From Alphaproteobacteria bacterium (GTDB taxonomy: Bacteria > Pseudomonadota > Alphaproteobacteria > SHVP01), in the NCBI GenBank assembly GCA_016869765.1, contig VGES01000013.1:1-64000 (forward strand): a stretch of 64,000 nucleotides of DNA, written 5' to 3'. The position numbers were made by a program, and so were the translations under genes. Below, piece by piece: positions 51,948-61,085 of this stretch. The notes beneath the pieces were generated by a model, which had not been told where the DNA came from, did no database searches, and was given only the letters and a program-made list of their open reading frames with translations. Every line of letters begins with the position of its first letter. Positions within the stretch are counted from its first letter, which is position 1.

Positions 51948-53135
51948 TCAAGCGGCTCCCTTGCGGCGGCGTTCGACGTCGTTCAGGCGTGCGAAGGCGC
52001 GGTCGAGGTCGGCGATCAGGTCGTCGGGATCTTCGAGGCCGACATGGATACGCATGGTGTGGCCCGCGACCTTCCAGGCCGTCGCAGTGCGCGAGCGCTC
52101 CGGGTGCGTCGGCATGCACAGGCTCTCGTAACCGCCCCAGGAGGCGCCCATGCCGAACAGCGAGAAGCCGTTGACCATGGCGGCGAGCGCGGCCCGCGAG
52201 CAGGGGGTGAGCAGGAAACCAAACAGCCCCGAGGCGCCGAGGAAGTCGCGCTTCCACAACACGTGACCGGGATCGCCGGGCAACGCCGGGTGAATGACGC
52301 GCTCGACCTCGGGTCGCGCGGCGAGCCAGCGCGCCACCTTCAGGCCCGAGTCCTGATGATGGCGCAGCCGCACGGCGAGCGTGCGGATGCCGCGTTGTGC
52401 GAGATAGGCATCGTCGGGCCCGAGGCAGTATCCGAGAGTGTGCGTCGCGTCGCGCACCGCCTCGAGGGCGCCCTTGTTGACGGTGACCGTGCCCAGCATC
52501 GCGTCCGAGTGGCCGCCGATGTATTTGGTCGCCGACTGGATCGAGACATCGACGCCGTGCTGGAACGGCTTGAAATAGAGCGGCGAGGCCCAGGTGTTGT
52601 CGAGCAGCACCTTGGCGCCACCGGCGTGGGCGACTTTGGAAATGGCGGGAATGTCCTGCACCTCGAAGGTGAGCGAGCCCGGCGACTCGCACATCACCGC
52701 CTTGGTGTTGGGACGCATGAGCGCGGCCAAGCCCGACCCGATCAGCGGGTCGAAATAGGTGGTCTCGACGCCCCAGCGCTTGAGCAGCGTATCGCACAGT
52801 CGTCGCGTCGGCGTGTAGACCGAGTCGGCCACGAGGAAGTGCGCCCCCTGTGCGGCGAAGGCGAGCAACGCGGCCGAGACGGCCGCCGCGCCCGAGGGAT
52901 AGCTGTAGCAGGCATCGCCGCCCTCGAGCTCGCGCACGGCTTCCTCGAAGGCGTGCTGCGTCGGCGTGCCGCGCCGGCCGTAGACGAAGGTCGGGTCGGG
53001 GCGGCGCGACAGGTTCTCGAGTTCGTCCAGCGTTCTCACGAGCACGGTCGAGGCGTGGAACACCGGTGGGTTCACGGCGCCCAGGTGTTTTTCCGGGTGA
53101 CGTCCGGCGCGCACGACTTTGGTGTCTTCTTTCAT
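51948..53135 (-). CDS. metC: MetC, cystathionine beta-lyase
   Basis: 395 aa from the ATG at 53135 with GGGAGAG just before. PLP-dependent Cys/Met metabolism enzyme: [32 protein letters not shown], and the PLP lysine in [20 protein letters not shown]. It converts cystathionine to homocysteine. [17 protein letters not shown] in the C-terminal part is typical of the alphaproteobacterial MetC group. It starts a run with hisI; sulfur genes cysK and sseA lie upstream on the same strand. Confidence 0.93.
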   Translation of the reverse strand: MKEDTKVVRAGRHPEKHLGAVNPPVFHASTVLVRTLDELENLSRRPDPTFVYGRRGTPTQHAFEEAVRELEGGDACYSYPSGAAAVSAALLAFAAQGAHFLVADSVYTPTRRLCDTLLKRWGVETTYFDPLIGSGLAALMRPNTKAVMCESPGSLTFEVQDIPAISKVAHAGGAKVLLDNTWASPLYFKPFQHGVDVSIQSATKYIGGHSDAMLGTVTVNKGALEAVRDATHTLGYCLGPDDAYLAQRGIRTLAVRLRHHQDSGLKVARWLAARPEVERVIHPALPGDPGHVLWKRDFLGASGLFGFLLTPCSRAALAAMVNGFSLFGMGASWGGYESLCMPTHPERSRTATAWKVAGHTMRIHVGLEDPDDLIADLDRAFARLNDVERRRKGAA

Positions 53136-53198
53136 GACTCTCTCCCGCGGGGCCGATCTACATAGCACCGCAGGCGCGGGCGGACCACGTCCCTGGGC

Positions 53199-54050
53199 TT
53201 ACGTGCCGGTCGCCACCGGCGTGTCGGCTTGCGCGCCCCATTCGGCCCACGAGCCGTCGTAGACCGCCCAGCGTTCGTGCCCGACCAGGTACAGCCCGAA
53301 GGCCAGCGCCGAGGCCGTGATGCCCGAGCCGCAGGTGGTCGCAATGGGTTTGGCGAGGTCGATGCCGGCGCCGGTGAACAACGCCCGGAGATCGGCCGCC
53401 GGGCGCACGGTCTTGGCGTTGGCGTCGATCAACTCGGCCGAGGGCAGGCAACGACTGCCCGGGATGTGGCCCGAGCGCAGGCCGGGCCGGGGTTCGGGTT
53501 CGGTTCCGGCGAAGCGGCCGCGCGGCCGCGCATCCAGCACCTGCTCGACCTTGCTCGTGACGTTGGCCTTCATCGCTGCCAGGTCGCGCACGAGCGAGGT
53601 CTCCAGGCGCGCATGAAACCTCGCCGGCTTGGCCGGTCGCACGGTCGACTCGGTCGGGCGCTTTTCGGCCATCCATTTGACGAAGCCACCGTTCAAGATC
53701 GCGACGTCGCGATGGCCGAAGGCGCGGAACGTCCACCACACGCGCGCCGCGCCCTGCAGCCCGGCGCCGTCGTAAATGACGACGCGATCGCCACTGGAGA
53801 CCCCGAGCGCGCCAACGGCACGTCCGAACGCCTCGGCCGAAGGCAGCATGTGGGGCAGCGTCGTGTCACGGTCGGAGATGGCATCGATGTCGAAGAACTG
53901 CGCGCCGGGAACGTGCGCCGCGGCGAACTCGGCCTTGGCATCGCGCTTCTGCGCCGGCAGGTACCACGAGGCGTCGAGCACCTTGACGCGGTTCAGGTTG
54001 GCCGCGAGCCAGCCGGTTTCGACCAACGATTCTGGTTTGGCATAGGACAT
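53199..54050 (-). CDS. sseA: SseA-type 3-mercaptopyruvate sulfurtransferase
   Basis: 283 aa with two rhodanese domains. The active-site loop is CGSGITA (around residue 239), the 3-mercaptopyruvate sulfurtransferase type; thiosulfate rhodaneses have CRKGVTA. The N-terminal domain begins LVETGWLAANLNRVKVLDASWYLP. It moves sulfur from mercaptopyruvate to an acceptor and suits the neighbouring cysteine and methionine genes. It is adjacent to the AlaX gene (1 base between stop and start). Confidence 0.93.
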   Translation of the reverse strand: MSYAKPESLVETGWLAANLNRVKVLDASWYLPAQKRDAKAEFAAAHVPGAQFFDIDAISDRDTTLPHMLPSAEAFGRAVGALGVSSGDRVVIYDGAGLQGAARVWWTFRAFGHRDVAILNGGFVKWMAEKRPTESTVRPAKPARFHARLETSLVRDLAAMKANVTSKVEQVLDARPRGRFAGTEPEPRPGLRSGHIPGSRCLPSAELIDANAKTVRPAADLRALFTGAGIDLAKPIATTCGSGITASALAFGLYLVGHERWAVYDGSWAEWGAQADTPVATGT

Positions 54051-54761
54051 TCAGACTCCGACGAAAGCGAGGTTGACGCGACGATTGAGCCGGCCCTTCT
54101 TTTCGATCTTGGTGACGGCGAGCGCACCGATCTCGCTCGTGCGCCGGACGTGCGTACCGCCGCAAGGTTGCACGTCGACATGCTCGCCGATGCGGATCAG
54201 GCGCACGCGACCGGCGCCGACCGGCGGCTTGACCGCCATGGTCTTGACGAGTTCGGGCTTGGCCGCGAGCTCCTCGTCGCTGATCCAGGTCTGTTCGACC
54301 GCATGATCGGCGGCGATCAGTTGTGCGAGCTGAGCGGTGATCGCATCCTTGTCGAGGTTCGCCTCGGGGATGTCGAAGTCGAGGCGCCCGCGGTCATCGC
54401 CGACCTGGCCGCCGGTGACCGGGTAGCGGAGCACCGCCGACAACAGGTGCAGACCCGTGTGCATGCGCATCAGGCGATGGCGCCGCGGCCAATCGATTTC
54501 GGCCGTCACCGCTTCGCCCAGGGTCAACGCAGCACCGCCGACGAGATGCCGGACGGAACCCGGAGACTCGCCCTTGATAGTGTTGGCGACCGTGATCGCG
54601 CTGCCGTCGGCGCGTACCAGCCGCCCGGTGTCGCCGGGCTGTCCGCCGCCTTGGGCGTAGAACACCGTGCGATCCAACTCGACCGCATCGCCATGGACCG
54701 CTGTCACCTTGGCCGTACAGGCCTTGGCGTAGGCGTCGTCATTGAACACCAGAATGGTCAT
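54051..54761 (-). CDS. alaX: AlaX, alanyl-tRNA editing protein
   Basis: 236 aa from the ATG at 54761. The free-standing AlaRS editing domain: HTGLHLLSAVLRYPV holds the HxxxH zinc ligands (in RMHTGLHLL) and QPCGGTHVRRTSEIG the CxxxH pair. FYAQGGGQPGDTGRL is the substrate-side loop. It hydrolyses Ser-tRNA(Ala). The upstream 280 bases hold an AT-rich patch at about 54805-54835 that probably contains the promoter. It is the first gene before sseA. Confidence 0.93.
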   Translation of the reverse strand: MTILVFNDDAYAKACTAKVTAVHGDAVELDRTVFYAQGGGQPGDTGRLVRADGSAITVANTIKGESPGSVRHLVGGAALTLGEAVTAEIDWPRRHRLMRMHTGLHLLSAVLRYPVTGGQVGDDRGRLDFDIPEANLDKDAITAQLAQLIAADHAVEQTWISDEELAAKPELVKTMAVKPPVGAGRVRLIRIGEHVDVQPCGGTHVRRTSEIGALAVTKIEKKGRLNRRVNLAFVGV

Positions 54762-55048
54762 GCACCCTGCCACAAGCGCCCTGTCCCACGCCGAAACAAA
54801 GCCAAACTATCTAGTAATATCAATCCGTTACCGATTCGCGTCGGGGCCAAACTAGCACGTTCGGACCGCTGGGGCGACGTTTTGGGCCGCGTGCCGGATT
54901 GCGACTCGCGACCCGTCAGGCTCATGACCCACGCACGCGAAGCGAAGATCGGCGCGCCAACCAATGTCGTGTGGTGCGGCGCGTCCGTCAACGCACGATC
55001 ACGTCGGATTGACCGCGCAACGCGCAACTTGGTGTAGCGTCCATCGCC

Positions 55049-56050
55049 TCACGCCATCCAGCGCGGCACGGGCAGGTTCTTGCCGCGGAGGAATTCCGGG
55101 TTGAACAGTTTGCTCTGGTAGCGGCTGCCGAAATCGCACAGCACGGTGACGACGGTGTGGCCACGACCCAAATCGCGCGCCAGGCGCACGGCGCCGGCGA
55201 CGTTGATCGCGCTCGAACCGCCGAGCACGAGCCCCTCCTGCTCGATCAGGTCGAACAGATAGGGGAGCGCCTCCTCGTCGCGAACCTGGTAGGCGCGATC
55301 CACCGGCGCGCCCTCCAGGTTCTTGGTGATGCGGCCCTGGCCGATGCCTTCGGTGATCGAGTTGCCCTCGGATTTGAGCTCGCCCGTCGTGTAGTAGCTG
55401 TAAAGCGCGGCGCCCATCGGGTCGGCGAGCGCGATGGTGACGTCACGGCGCTGCGTCTTGAGGTACATCCCGACGCCGGCCAGCGTCCCGCCGGTACCGA
55501 CGGCGCAGACGAAGCCGTCGATCGTGCCGTCGGTCTGCTGCCAGATTTCCGGGCCGGTGGTGCGAAAGTGACCGTCGCGGTTGGCCGGGTTGTCGAACTG
55601 GTTGGCCCACAGGGCGCTTCCGGCCTTCGCGGCGTTCAGCTCGTCGGCGATGCGCCCCGAGACCTTCACGTAGTTGTTGGGATCGCGGTAGGGCACGGCC
55701 GGGACCGGGCGGAGATCGGCGCCGCAGAGCCGCAGCATGTCCATCTTCTCCTGGCTCTGCGTGTTGGGAATCACGATCACCGTCTTGTAGCCGCTGGCGT
55801 TGCCGACGAGCGCGAGGCCGATGCCGGTGTTGCCCGCGGTGCCCTCGACGATGGTGCCGCCCGGCTTGAGCCGCCCCTTGGCCTCGGCGTCACGGATGAT
55901 CGCAAGGGCGGCGCGATCCTTGACCGAGCCGCCGGGGTTGAGGAACTCGGCCTTGCCGAGGATCTCGCAGCCGGTCTGGTCCGAGAGGCGATTGAGCCGA
56001 ATGAGAGGCGTGTTGCCGATGGTGTCGATGAAGCCGCGACGGATGTTCAT
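55049..56050 (-). CDS. cysK: Cysteine synthase A (O-acetylserine sulfhydrylase) family
   Basis: 333 aa. The PLP lysine is in PGGSVKDRAALAII, the substrate loop is EGTAGNTGIGLALVGNA and the phosphate loop is VGTGGTLAGVGMYLK. The residue in EGTAGNTG is characteristic of the cysteine synthase A and plant-type group. GEGIGQGRITKNLEG-like text in the middle region marks the longer alphaproteobacterial form. It sits 287 bases upstream of alaX in a sulfur-metabolism group. Confidence 0.93.
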   Translation of the reverse strand: MNIRRGFIDTIGNTPLIRLNRLSDQTGCEILGKAEFLNPGGSVKDRAALAIIRDAEAKGRLKPGGTIVEGTAGNTGIGLALVGNASGYKTVIVIPNTQSQEKMDMLRLCGADLRPVPAVPYRDPNNYVKVSGRIADELNAAKAGSALWANQFDNPANRDGHFRTTGPEIWQQTDGTIDGFVCAVGTGGTLAGVGMYLKTQRRDVTIALADPMGAALYSYYTTGELKSEGNSITEGIGQGRITKNLEGAPVDRAYQVRDEEALPYLFDLIEQEGLVLGGSSAINVAGAVRLARDLGRGHTVVTVLCDFGSRYQSKLFNPEFLRGKNLPVPRWMA

Positions 56051-56269
56051 GCGGCCACGCTAGCCGACGCATCGCGGTTTGCAAGCAGCCCTGTCGTGCA
56101 TCGGAGGAATGCAGCGGCTCCGTGAGTTTAGGGTCGATCGTGCGGAGGTCAGGTGGTGGGCGCCGGGATTCCCCATCGTGGGGTGCAGGTAGCAGTCGCT
56201 CCGCCCTGATACCTGTGCGGCCGCAACGCGGTGCATGGCGATCCCGGTTCGGCGGGACCAGGGGCAAGA

Positions 56270-56298
56270 CTGTGGCGGGCCCGGCCATTCTGTATCAT
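56270..56298 (+). promoter_or_regulatory. Candidate promoter of the first MmgE/PrpD gene
   Basis: TATCAT at 56293-56298 as a -10 box and CTGTGG at 56270-56275 as a weak -35, spaced 17 bases. It lies 27 bases before the ATG at 56326. The 275-base gap shows nothing else clear. Confidence 0.35.
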
Positions 56299-56325
56299 GA
56301 TCGCCGGGGTCATAGGGGGTGAGCC

Positions 56326-57708
56326 ATGAACGTTTCCCGAGACGTGAGCATTACGCGGTCGCTCGCGCGCGAGATCGTCGATACCGGTTTCGCCGACATC
56401 CCAGCCGGCGCGATGGCAGCGGTGAAGCGCCTGGTGGTCGATCACATCGGCATCACCTACATGGGGGCGGCTCTGACCGGCAAAGGCATTCTCGACTACG
56501 CGCGCGACGTGGGCGGCAAGCCCGAGGCGGTGTTGATCGGCACCGACCTCAAGGTTCCAGCCGACCAAGCTGCTGGCATCAACGGGCATCTCTGCCGCAC
56601 CACCGACTTCGAGGAAACCGGCCCGGGCACGCACGTGGGCCCGCTCTGCGTTCACACCGCGCTCGCCGCCGGACAGCGTGCCCATGCTTCGGGCCGCGAG
56701 GTGCTGGCGGCGATCGCACTCGGCTATCTGCTCATGGGACGCTTTCACTTTGGCCGCACCGGCGCCGGTTGGCCGAGGACCGGCGATGCCCAGCATCGAG
56801 TCGTTGCGGCGGCCATCACCGCGCGCGTGCTGGGCTTCGATGCCGTCGCGACTGCCATGGCGATGAGCCTCGCGTGGGAACTCGGTGGCACGATGCTCAA
56901 GACGACGGAGTCCTCGGGCGCGACCACGTACATGGCCAAGCGCGTCACGCCGTTCGCCTCGCTGACCCCGCTCGCCCATGCGCGGACCGGCGTCCAGGCC
57001 GCGATCATGGCGGGCTACGGCTGCGACAGCCTGTCCGATCAGATCGACACTCAGCGTGCGAACTACGATTTGGCGCAACTCCTCCGCCAGCCCGCGCCCT
57101 GGCATTGGGTCGATGGCGAGATGGAGCTGAAGCCCTGGGTGTGCAGCCGCCACAGCCAGGCGGGGATGCAAGCGGTGCACGACCTGAGGCAACAGCATCG
57201 CATCGATCCGAAGGCGATCACGGCGATGCGGTTGCGGCTTTCCAACATGTACACCCGGCCGTGGCAGTGGGAGCCCGCGCCCGACACCTATTGGGAGGCG
57301 ATCTATTCCTCGCAATGGGCGGCCGCGATGATCGTCCAGGGCATTCCGGCCGGGCCGCAGTGGGTGAGCGCGGAACGCCTGGCCGATCCGTTCAGCCGCA
57401 AGCTTGCGGCGGCGGTCGAGGTTATCGAGGACCAGGAATCCTCCAAGGCCTACTGGGAGCTGCGCTGGATGGATATCCGTGGCCAGGCCGAGATAGACGC
57501 GGGCGGCCGAACCTACATCTCGCCGATCCTGACCATGCGCGACGCCTGGGGCAGCCCGGGCAAGGACATGCCCGACGCCGTCGTAGCAGAGAAGTTCTTC
57601 GAGTGTACCGCGCTGTCAATGCCGCGTCCGCGCGCCGAGCGTCTGTACTCGGCCGCGAACCGCCTCGAGAAGATGGCCGACGTCAACGAACTGGCCGCGT
57701 TGATGTAG
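56326..57708 (+). CDS. MmgE/PrpD family protein, copy 1
   Basis: 460 aa. The MmgE/PrpD fold (2-methylcitrate dehydratase, itaconate and iminodisuccinate-type enzymes) is clear from LVVDHIGITYMGAALTGKGI, AAGINGHLCRTTDFEETGPGTHVG, and GMELKPWVCSRHSQAG-like text. No prpB, prpC or acnD gene is near, so propionate metabolism is unlikely. The second copy begins 35 bases downstream on the same strand. It probably works on a substituted dicarboxylic acid or its amide. Confidence 0.88.
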   Translation: MNVSRDVSITRSLAREIVDTGFADIPAGAMAAVKRLVVDHIGITYMGAALTGKGILDYARDVGGKPEAVLIGTDLKVPADQAAGINGHLCRTTDFEETGPGTHVGPLCVHTALAAGQRAHASGREVLAAIALGYLLMGRFHFGRTGAGWPRTGDAQHRVVAAAITARVLGFDAVATAMAMSLAWELGGTMLKTTESSGATTYMAKRVTPFASLTPLAHARTGVQAAIMAGYGCDSLSDQIDTQRANYDLAQLLRQPAPWHWVDGEMELKPWVCSRHSQAGMQAVHDLRQQHRIDPKAITAMRLRLSNMYTRPWQWEPAPDTYWEAIYSSQWAAAMIVQGIPAGPQWVSAERLADPFSRKLAAAVEVIEDQESSKAYWELRWMDIRGQAEIDAGGRTYISPILTMRDAWGSPGKDMPDAVVAEKFFECTALSMPRPRAERLYSAANRLEKMADVNELAALM

Positions 57709-57743
57709 ATCGGCGTCCGCTTCGAGGGCAAGGAGTTCGTCCC

Positions 57744-59174
57744 ATGGGAAACGTCCGTGCACCGACCCGTGAGGGCGACGTGAGCCAGATGTTGGCCGCC
57801 GAGATGGTGGCAACGCCGTTCCATGCCATTCCACGGGCTTGCATCGACGCCGCCCGGAATCTGCTGATCGACCACGTCGGTATCACCTACATGGGTGCCG
57901 CGCATATTGGCCGCGAACTTATCGCCTACGCCAAGGATATTGGCGGGCGACCCGATGCCGTTCTCATCGGCGACGGTGCGAGACTCCCGGCTGAAGTCGC
58001 GGCCGGCATCAACGGCCATTTCTGCCGGTCGACCAATTTCGAAGATACCGGGCCCGGTCGCCACATTGGGCCGCTGGCCGTGCATACGGCGTTGGCGGTC
58101 GGTCAGCGAAGGCACGCGTCGGGGCGCGATGTCCTCGCCGCCGTGGCTCTTGGCTATGTGCTGTGTGGGCGATTTCATTTTGCCAGACGAACCGGGCCGA
58201 TTAGCGGAACTCCGGAGCACCGGATGGTGGCCGCGGCGATCGCTTCGCGCTTGCTCGGCTACGACCAGGCAACGACGGCGACGGCGCTGAACCTCGCCTG
58301 GGAGCTGCCGCATCGCGAGCCGATGCCCGGACAGCTCGCCGCCCACGGCAGCAATTTTGTCACCAAACGAATATCGCCGCTTGGCACCCCGTCTGCGCTC
58401 GCGACCCCCTTGTACCATGCACGCGGCGGGGTGCAGGCGGCGCTGATGGCCGGTCATGGGTTCAAGAGCGTGCCAAACGAGATTGGCCAGTTTCTTCACG
58501 ACTACGATGTCCCCGCGCTAACCGTCGACCCGACGCCATTTCGTTTTCTGCACGGCGAAATGGAACTGAAGCCCTGGATCTGCAGTCGGCAGAGCCAGAC
58601 TGGAATTCAGGCCCTGTCGGACTTGCTCGACGAACACGCGATCGATGCCGGCAGGGTCACTGCCCTGCGACTTCGATTGACCTTCATGTCGCTGGTACCG
58701 CATCAGATCGATCCCGCGCCGGACGACTACTGGCAGGCGATCTACTCGACGAATTGGTGCGCGGCGATGGTGCTGCAGCGCATTGCGGCAGGCCCGCAAT
58801 GGGTGTCACCGGAGAGAATTGCCGACCCGGTCAGTCGCCGCCTGGCGGCGATGGTCGAGGTGCTCGAAGACCCGGAATCATCGCAGATCTATCGCGACCG
58901 TCTGACCAAGGGTCGGGCAGCGGTGCGGGGTACCGCAGAAATCGAAGCAGGGGGGCGGACCTATCGCGCGATACGGACCCTGGGCGAGACTTATGGCAGC
59001 CCCGGCAAAGAAATGACTGCGGCGATGGTCGAGGCGAAGTTCCACGAATGCGTCGCGCCATCGCTCGGTCGCGATCGCGCGAGTCAGCTGCTTCAGTCAC
59101 TGCGAAGCATAGAGGACATCAACGACGTCAATGACGTCGCGGCCCTGATGACGTCCGACCGCCGCCGGGCGTGA
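57744..59174 (+). CDS. MmgE/PrpD family protein, copy 2
   Basis: 476 aa from the ATG at 57744. It is a paralogue of the preceding gene, with matching blocks LLIDHVGITYMGAAHIGRELI, INGHFCRSTNFEDTGPGRHIGPLAVHTALAVGQRRHASGRDVL and ELKPWICSRQSQTGIQAL. Some positions differ near the active-site loop, so the two may act on related substrates or form a heteromer. The stop is followed by 48 bases and then the convergent tandem hydrolase. Confidence 0.87.
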   Translation: MGNVRAPTREGDVSQMLAAEMVATPFHAIPRACIDAARNLLIDHVGITYMGAAHIGRELIAYAKDIGGRPDAVLIGDGARLPAEVAAGINGHFCRSTNFEDTGPGRHIGPLAVHTALAVGQRRHASGRDVLAAVALGYVLCGRFHFARRTGPISGTPEHRMVAAAIASRLLGYDQATTATALNLAWELPHREPMPGQLAAHGSNFVTKRISPLGTPSALATPLYHARGGVQAALMAGHGFKSVPNEIGQFLHDYDVPALTVDPTPFRFLHGEMELKPWICSRQSQTGIQALSDLLDEHAIDAGRVTALRLRLTFMSLVPHQIDPAPDDYWQAIYSTNWCAAMVLQRIAAGPQWVSPERIADPVSRRLAAMVEVLEDPESSQIYRDRLTKGRAAVRGTAEIEAGGRTYRAIRTLGETYGSPGKEMTAAMVEAKFHECVAPSLGRDRASQLLQSLRSIEDINDVNDVAALMTSDRRRA

Positions 59175-59222
59175 AGGGAGCCGCATCCCTCGGAGATGCT
59201 TCGGGGTTCGATCGTTCGGCCG

Positions 59223-60947
59223 CTATTTGCGTCCCGTGGCGGGTAAGTCGGCCGCGTCGAGGAAGTCTTGCAACACCTTGCAGACCTCGTCGGGGACAAT
59301 GTCGAGAAAGCCGTGCCCATGCTTCGCGATGTCGTGTAGGCGGCCGTTCCTCGCAAGCGCGAGCCCACGCGGCGTTTGAATGACCAAGTCGTCGTTCGGA
59401 TTGATGATCAGGATGGGTTGCGTCACCTGGGGCAGGTGAGCCCGCAGATCGTAGCGGAACGCCGCCCGGTAGCTCCACCACGCCGCCGGACCGCCGCGCA
59501 GGCTTTCGGAAAAATTTCTGACGAAGATTTGCTCCGGCACATTGGGTCCATATAGCTCGCGTGCCGCGATCCAGCCCTTCGCGAGGTGGCTGCCATCGCG
59601 CAGGATCGGCTTTGGCTGGTAGCGCAGGCGGAACTCGGCCAATTCGTTTTCGGTGAAGACCGGGCAGGAGATTTGGACGATCCGGCGCACCAATTCGGGC
59701 CGCTGCAGCGCGAGCGCAACAGCTGTCAGGGCGCCCGTGTGGTAGCCCAGGACATCGATCTGCTTGAAACCCAGGGCATCGATGAACTTGGCCATTGCCG
59801 CGGCGAAATCGTCGATCTCGATTGGCGCGTACGGCGCTTCTGATTCGCCGCATCCCGGCGTGTCGGGCGCCACTGCGATCCGATCCTTGCCGATGATCGG
59901 CAGGATCGCTTCGTAGATTCGACCCGACCGCGGGCTCATGTGAAACATGACCAGCGGTGTCACCGAGGGCGCCGCCGGTCGCACGATACGGTAGTGCAGT
60001 TGTCCGTAGGGTCCGTCCCAGAAGTCGCGGTGAACGACACGAGGTCTCTTGGTCGGCGCCGGCGGCACCGGCGAACGCACGGTCCGGTTCGGGCGATCAT
60101 CGGCCAGGCCGTCCAGGAACTCGCGCAGCAGCGTCGCGACGTGGGCGGTGTGAACGTCGAGAAAACCGTGCGCATAGTCCGGCAACTCGACGAACTTGCC
60201 GTTCTTGAGGTACTGCCGCGCCCGTTGGGTTGGCGTCCAAAGATCGTCGCGCGGGCACAGAATCATCACCGGCTGTTCGACTTTGGGCAGTTCGCGCGCA
60301 TGCTGATAACGGAACGCGGCCTGGTGTCCCCACCACGCGGTTGCGCCGCCGCGCAGCGCCTCACACGCCTCGCGATGTACGAATATCGGCGGCGCCGCTT
60401 TATCCTTCCACCGCCAACTGAATTTCCTGAGCAGATGAGAACCGTCCGCGCCCGTCTCCTCCGCGGCCGGCGTGCCCATCGTCTGATACTGAATCCTGAG
60501 TTCTTCGTCAGAGTAGGCCGGTGCGGAGATGAGCACGACACGACGAACCTGATCGGGTCGCTGCTGGGCGATCTCGACGCAGGTCCGCGAACCGGTGTGA
60601 TAGCCGATGACGTCGAATTGCTTGATGCCGAGGTGGTCTACCAATTCACCCATGGTAGCGGCGTAATCCGCGATCGACGGCGCAGCATCGGGCGGATCGG
60701 ACTCGCCGAAACCCGGTGTATCGGCCGCGATGGTGATTCTGTCCTTGCCCATCTCGGCAACCAGTTGGGCGTAGACTCGCCCGGAATTCGGGCTGAGGTG
60801 AAAGCAGAGGAGCGGAATCCTTTCCGGATCGGGCGGTTGGGCGATCCGGTAGTGCAGCTGACCGAAGCGAGCCTCCATATAGGCGCGGCGGACGCCGAAG
60901 GGCGTTCGCCAGAAACGCATGTCATAGTGATGCTGGATGTCGCTCAT
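59223..60947 (-). CDS. Tandem-duplicated alpha/beta hydrolase with GYHTG nucleophile elbows
   Basis: 574 aa from the ATG at 60947, made of two homologous alpha/beta-hydrolase domains (about 1-285 and 300-574). The elbow GxSxG is GYHTG in both: residues 115-119 (His117) and 401-405 (His403), so the nucleophile serine is histidine twice. The Asp and His partners remain: CPRDDLWTPT with DYAHGFLDVH in the first half, NPNDDLVIQT with KHGHGFLDIV in the second. ADTPGFGESDPPDAAPSIADYAATMGELVDHLGIKQ is a standard hydrolase strand pattern. The reaction is unknown, possibly a lyase or a non-serine hydrolase. It is convergent with the PrpD genes. Confidence 0.9.
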   Translation of the reverse strand: MSDIQHHYDMRFWRTPFGVRRAYMEARFGQLHYRIAQPPDPERIPLLCFHLSPNSGRVYAQLVAEMGKDRITIAADTPGFGESDPPDAAPSIADYAATMGELVDHLGIKQFDVIGYHTGSRTCVEIAQQRPDQVRRVVLISAPAYSDEELRIQYQTMGTPAAEETGADGSHLLRKFSWRWKDKAAPPIFVHREACEALRGGATAWWGHQAAFRYQHARELPKVEQPVMILCPRDDLWTPTQRARQYLKNGKFVELPDYAHGFLDVHTAHVATLLREFLDGLADDRPNRTVRSPVPPAPTKRPRVVHRDFWDGPYGQLHYRIVRPAAPSVTPLVMFHMSPRSGRIYEAILPIIGKDRIAVAPDTPGCGESEAPYAPIEIDDFAAAMAKFIDALGFKQIDVLGYHTGALTAVALALQRPELVRRIVQISCPVFTENELAEFRLRYQPKPILRDGSHLAKGWIAARELYGPNVPEQIFVRNFSESLRGGPAAWWSYRAAFRYDLRAHLPQVTQPILIINPNDDLVIQTPRGLALARNGRLHDIAKHGHGFLDIVPDEVCKVLQDFLDAADLPATGRK

Positions 60948-61085
60948 GACGTTCCCCAATTCGGCTGCGGCGTTTTGCCGACAAGGCTATCCGTCTCCAA
61001 ATTCCGCGTCTCGGCGAAACGCGACCGCCAAGCTGGTGGAGCGTCCCGTGCAGCGCGCGCTGATCGGCCGCTGCCGCGGCGGAGG

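Noticed and set aside
53136-53198. SAM riboswitch before metC
   Set aside because: The 63-base leader has no SAM-II or SAM-I core sequence.
56326-59174. 2-methylcitrate cycle operon
   Set aside because: No prpB, prpC, acnD or prpR gene is nearby, and two PrpD copies are paired instead.
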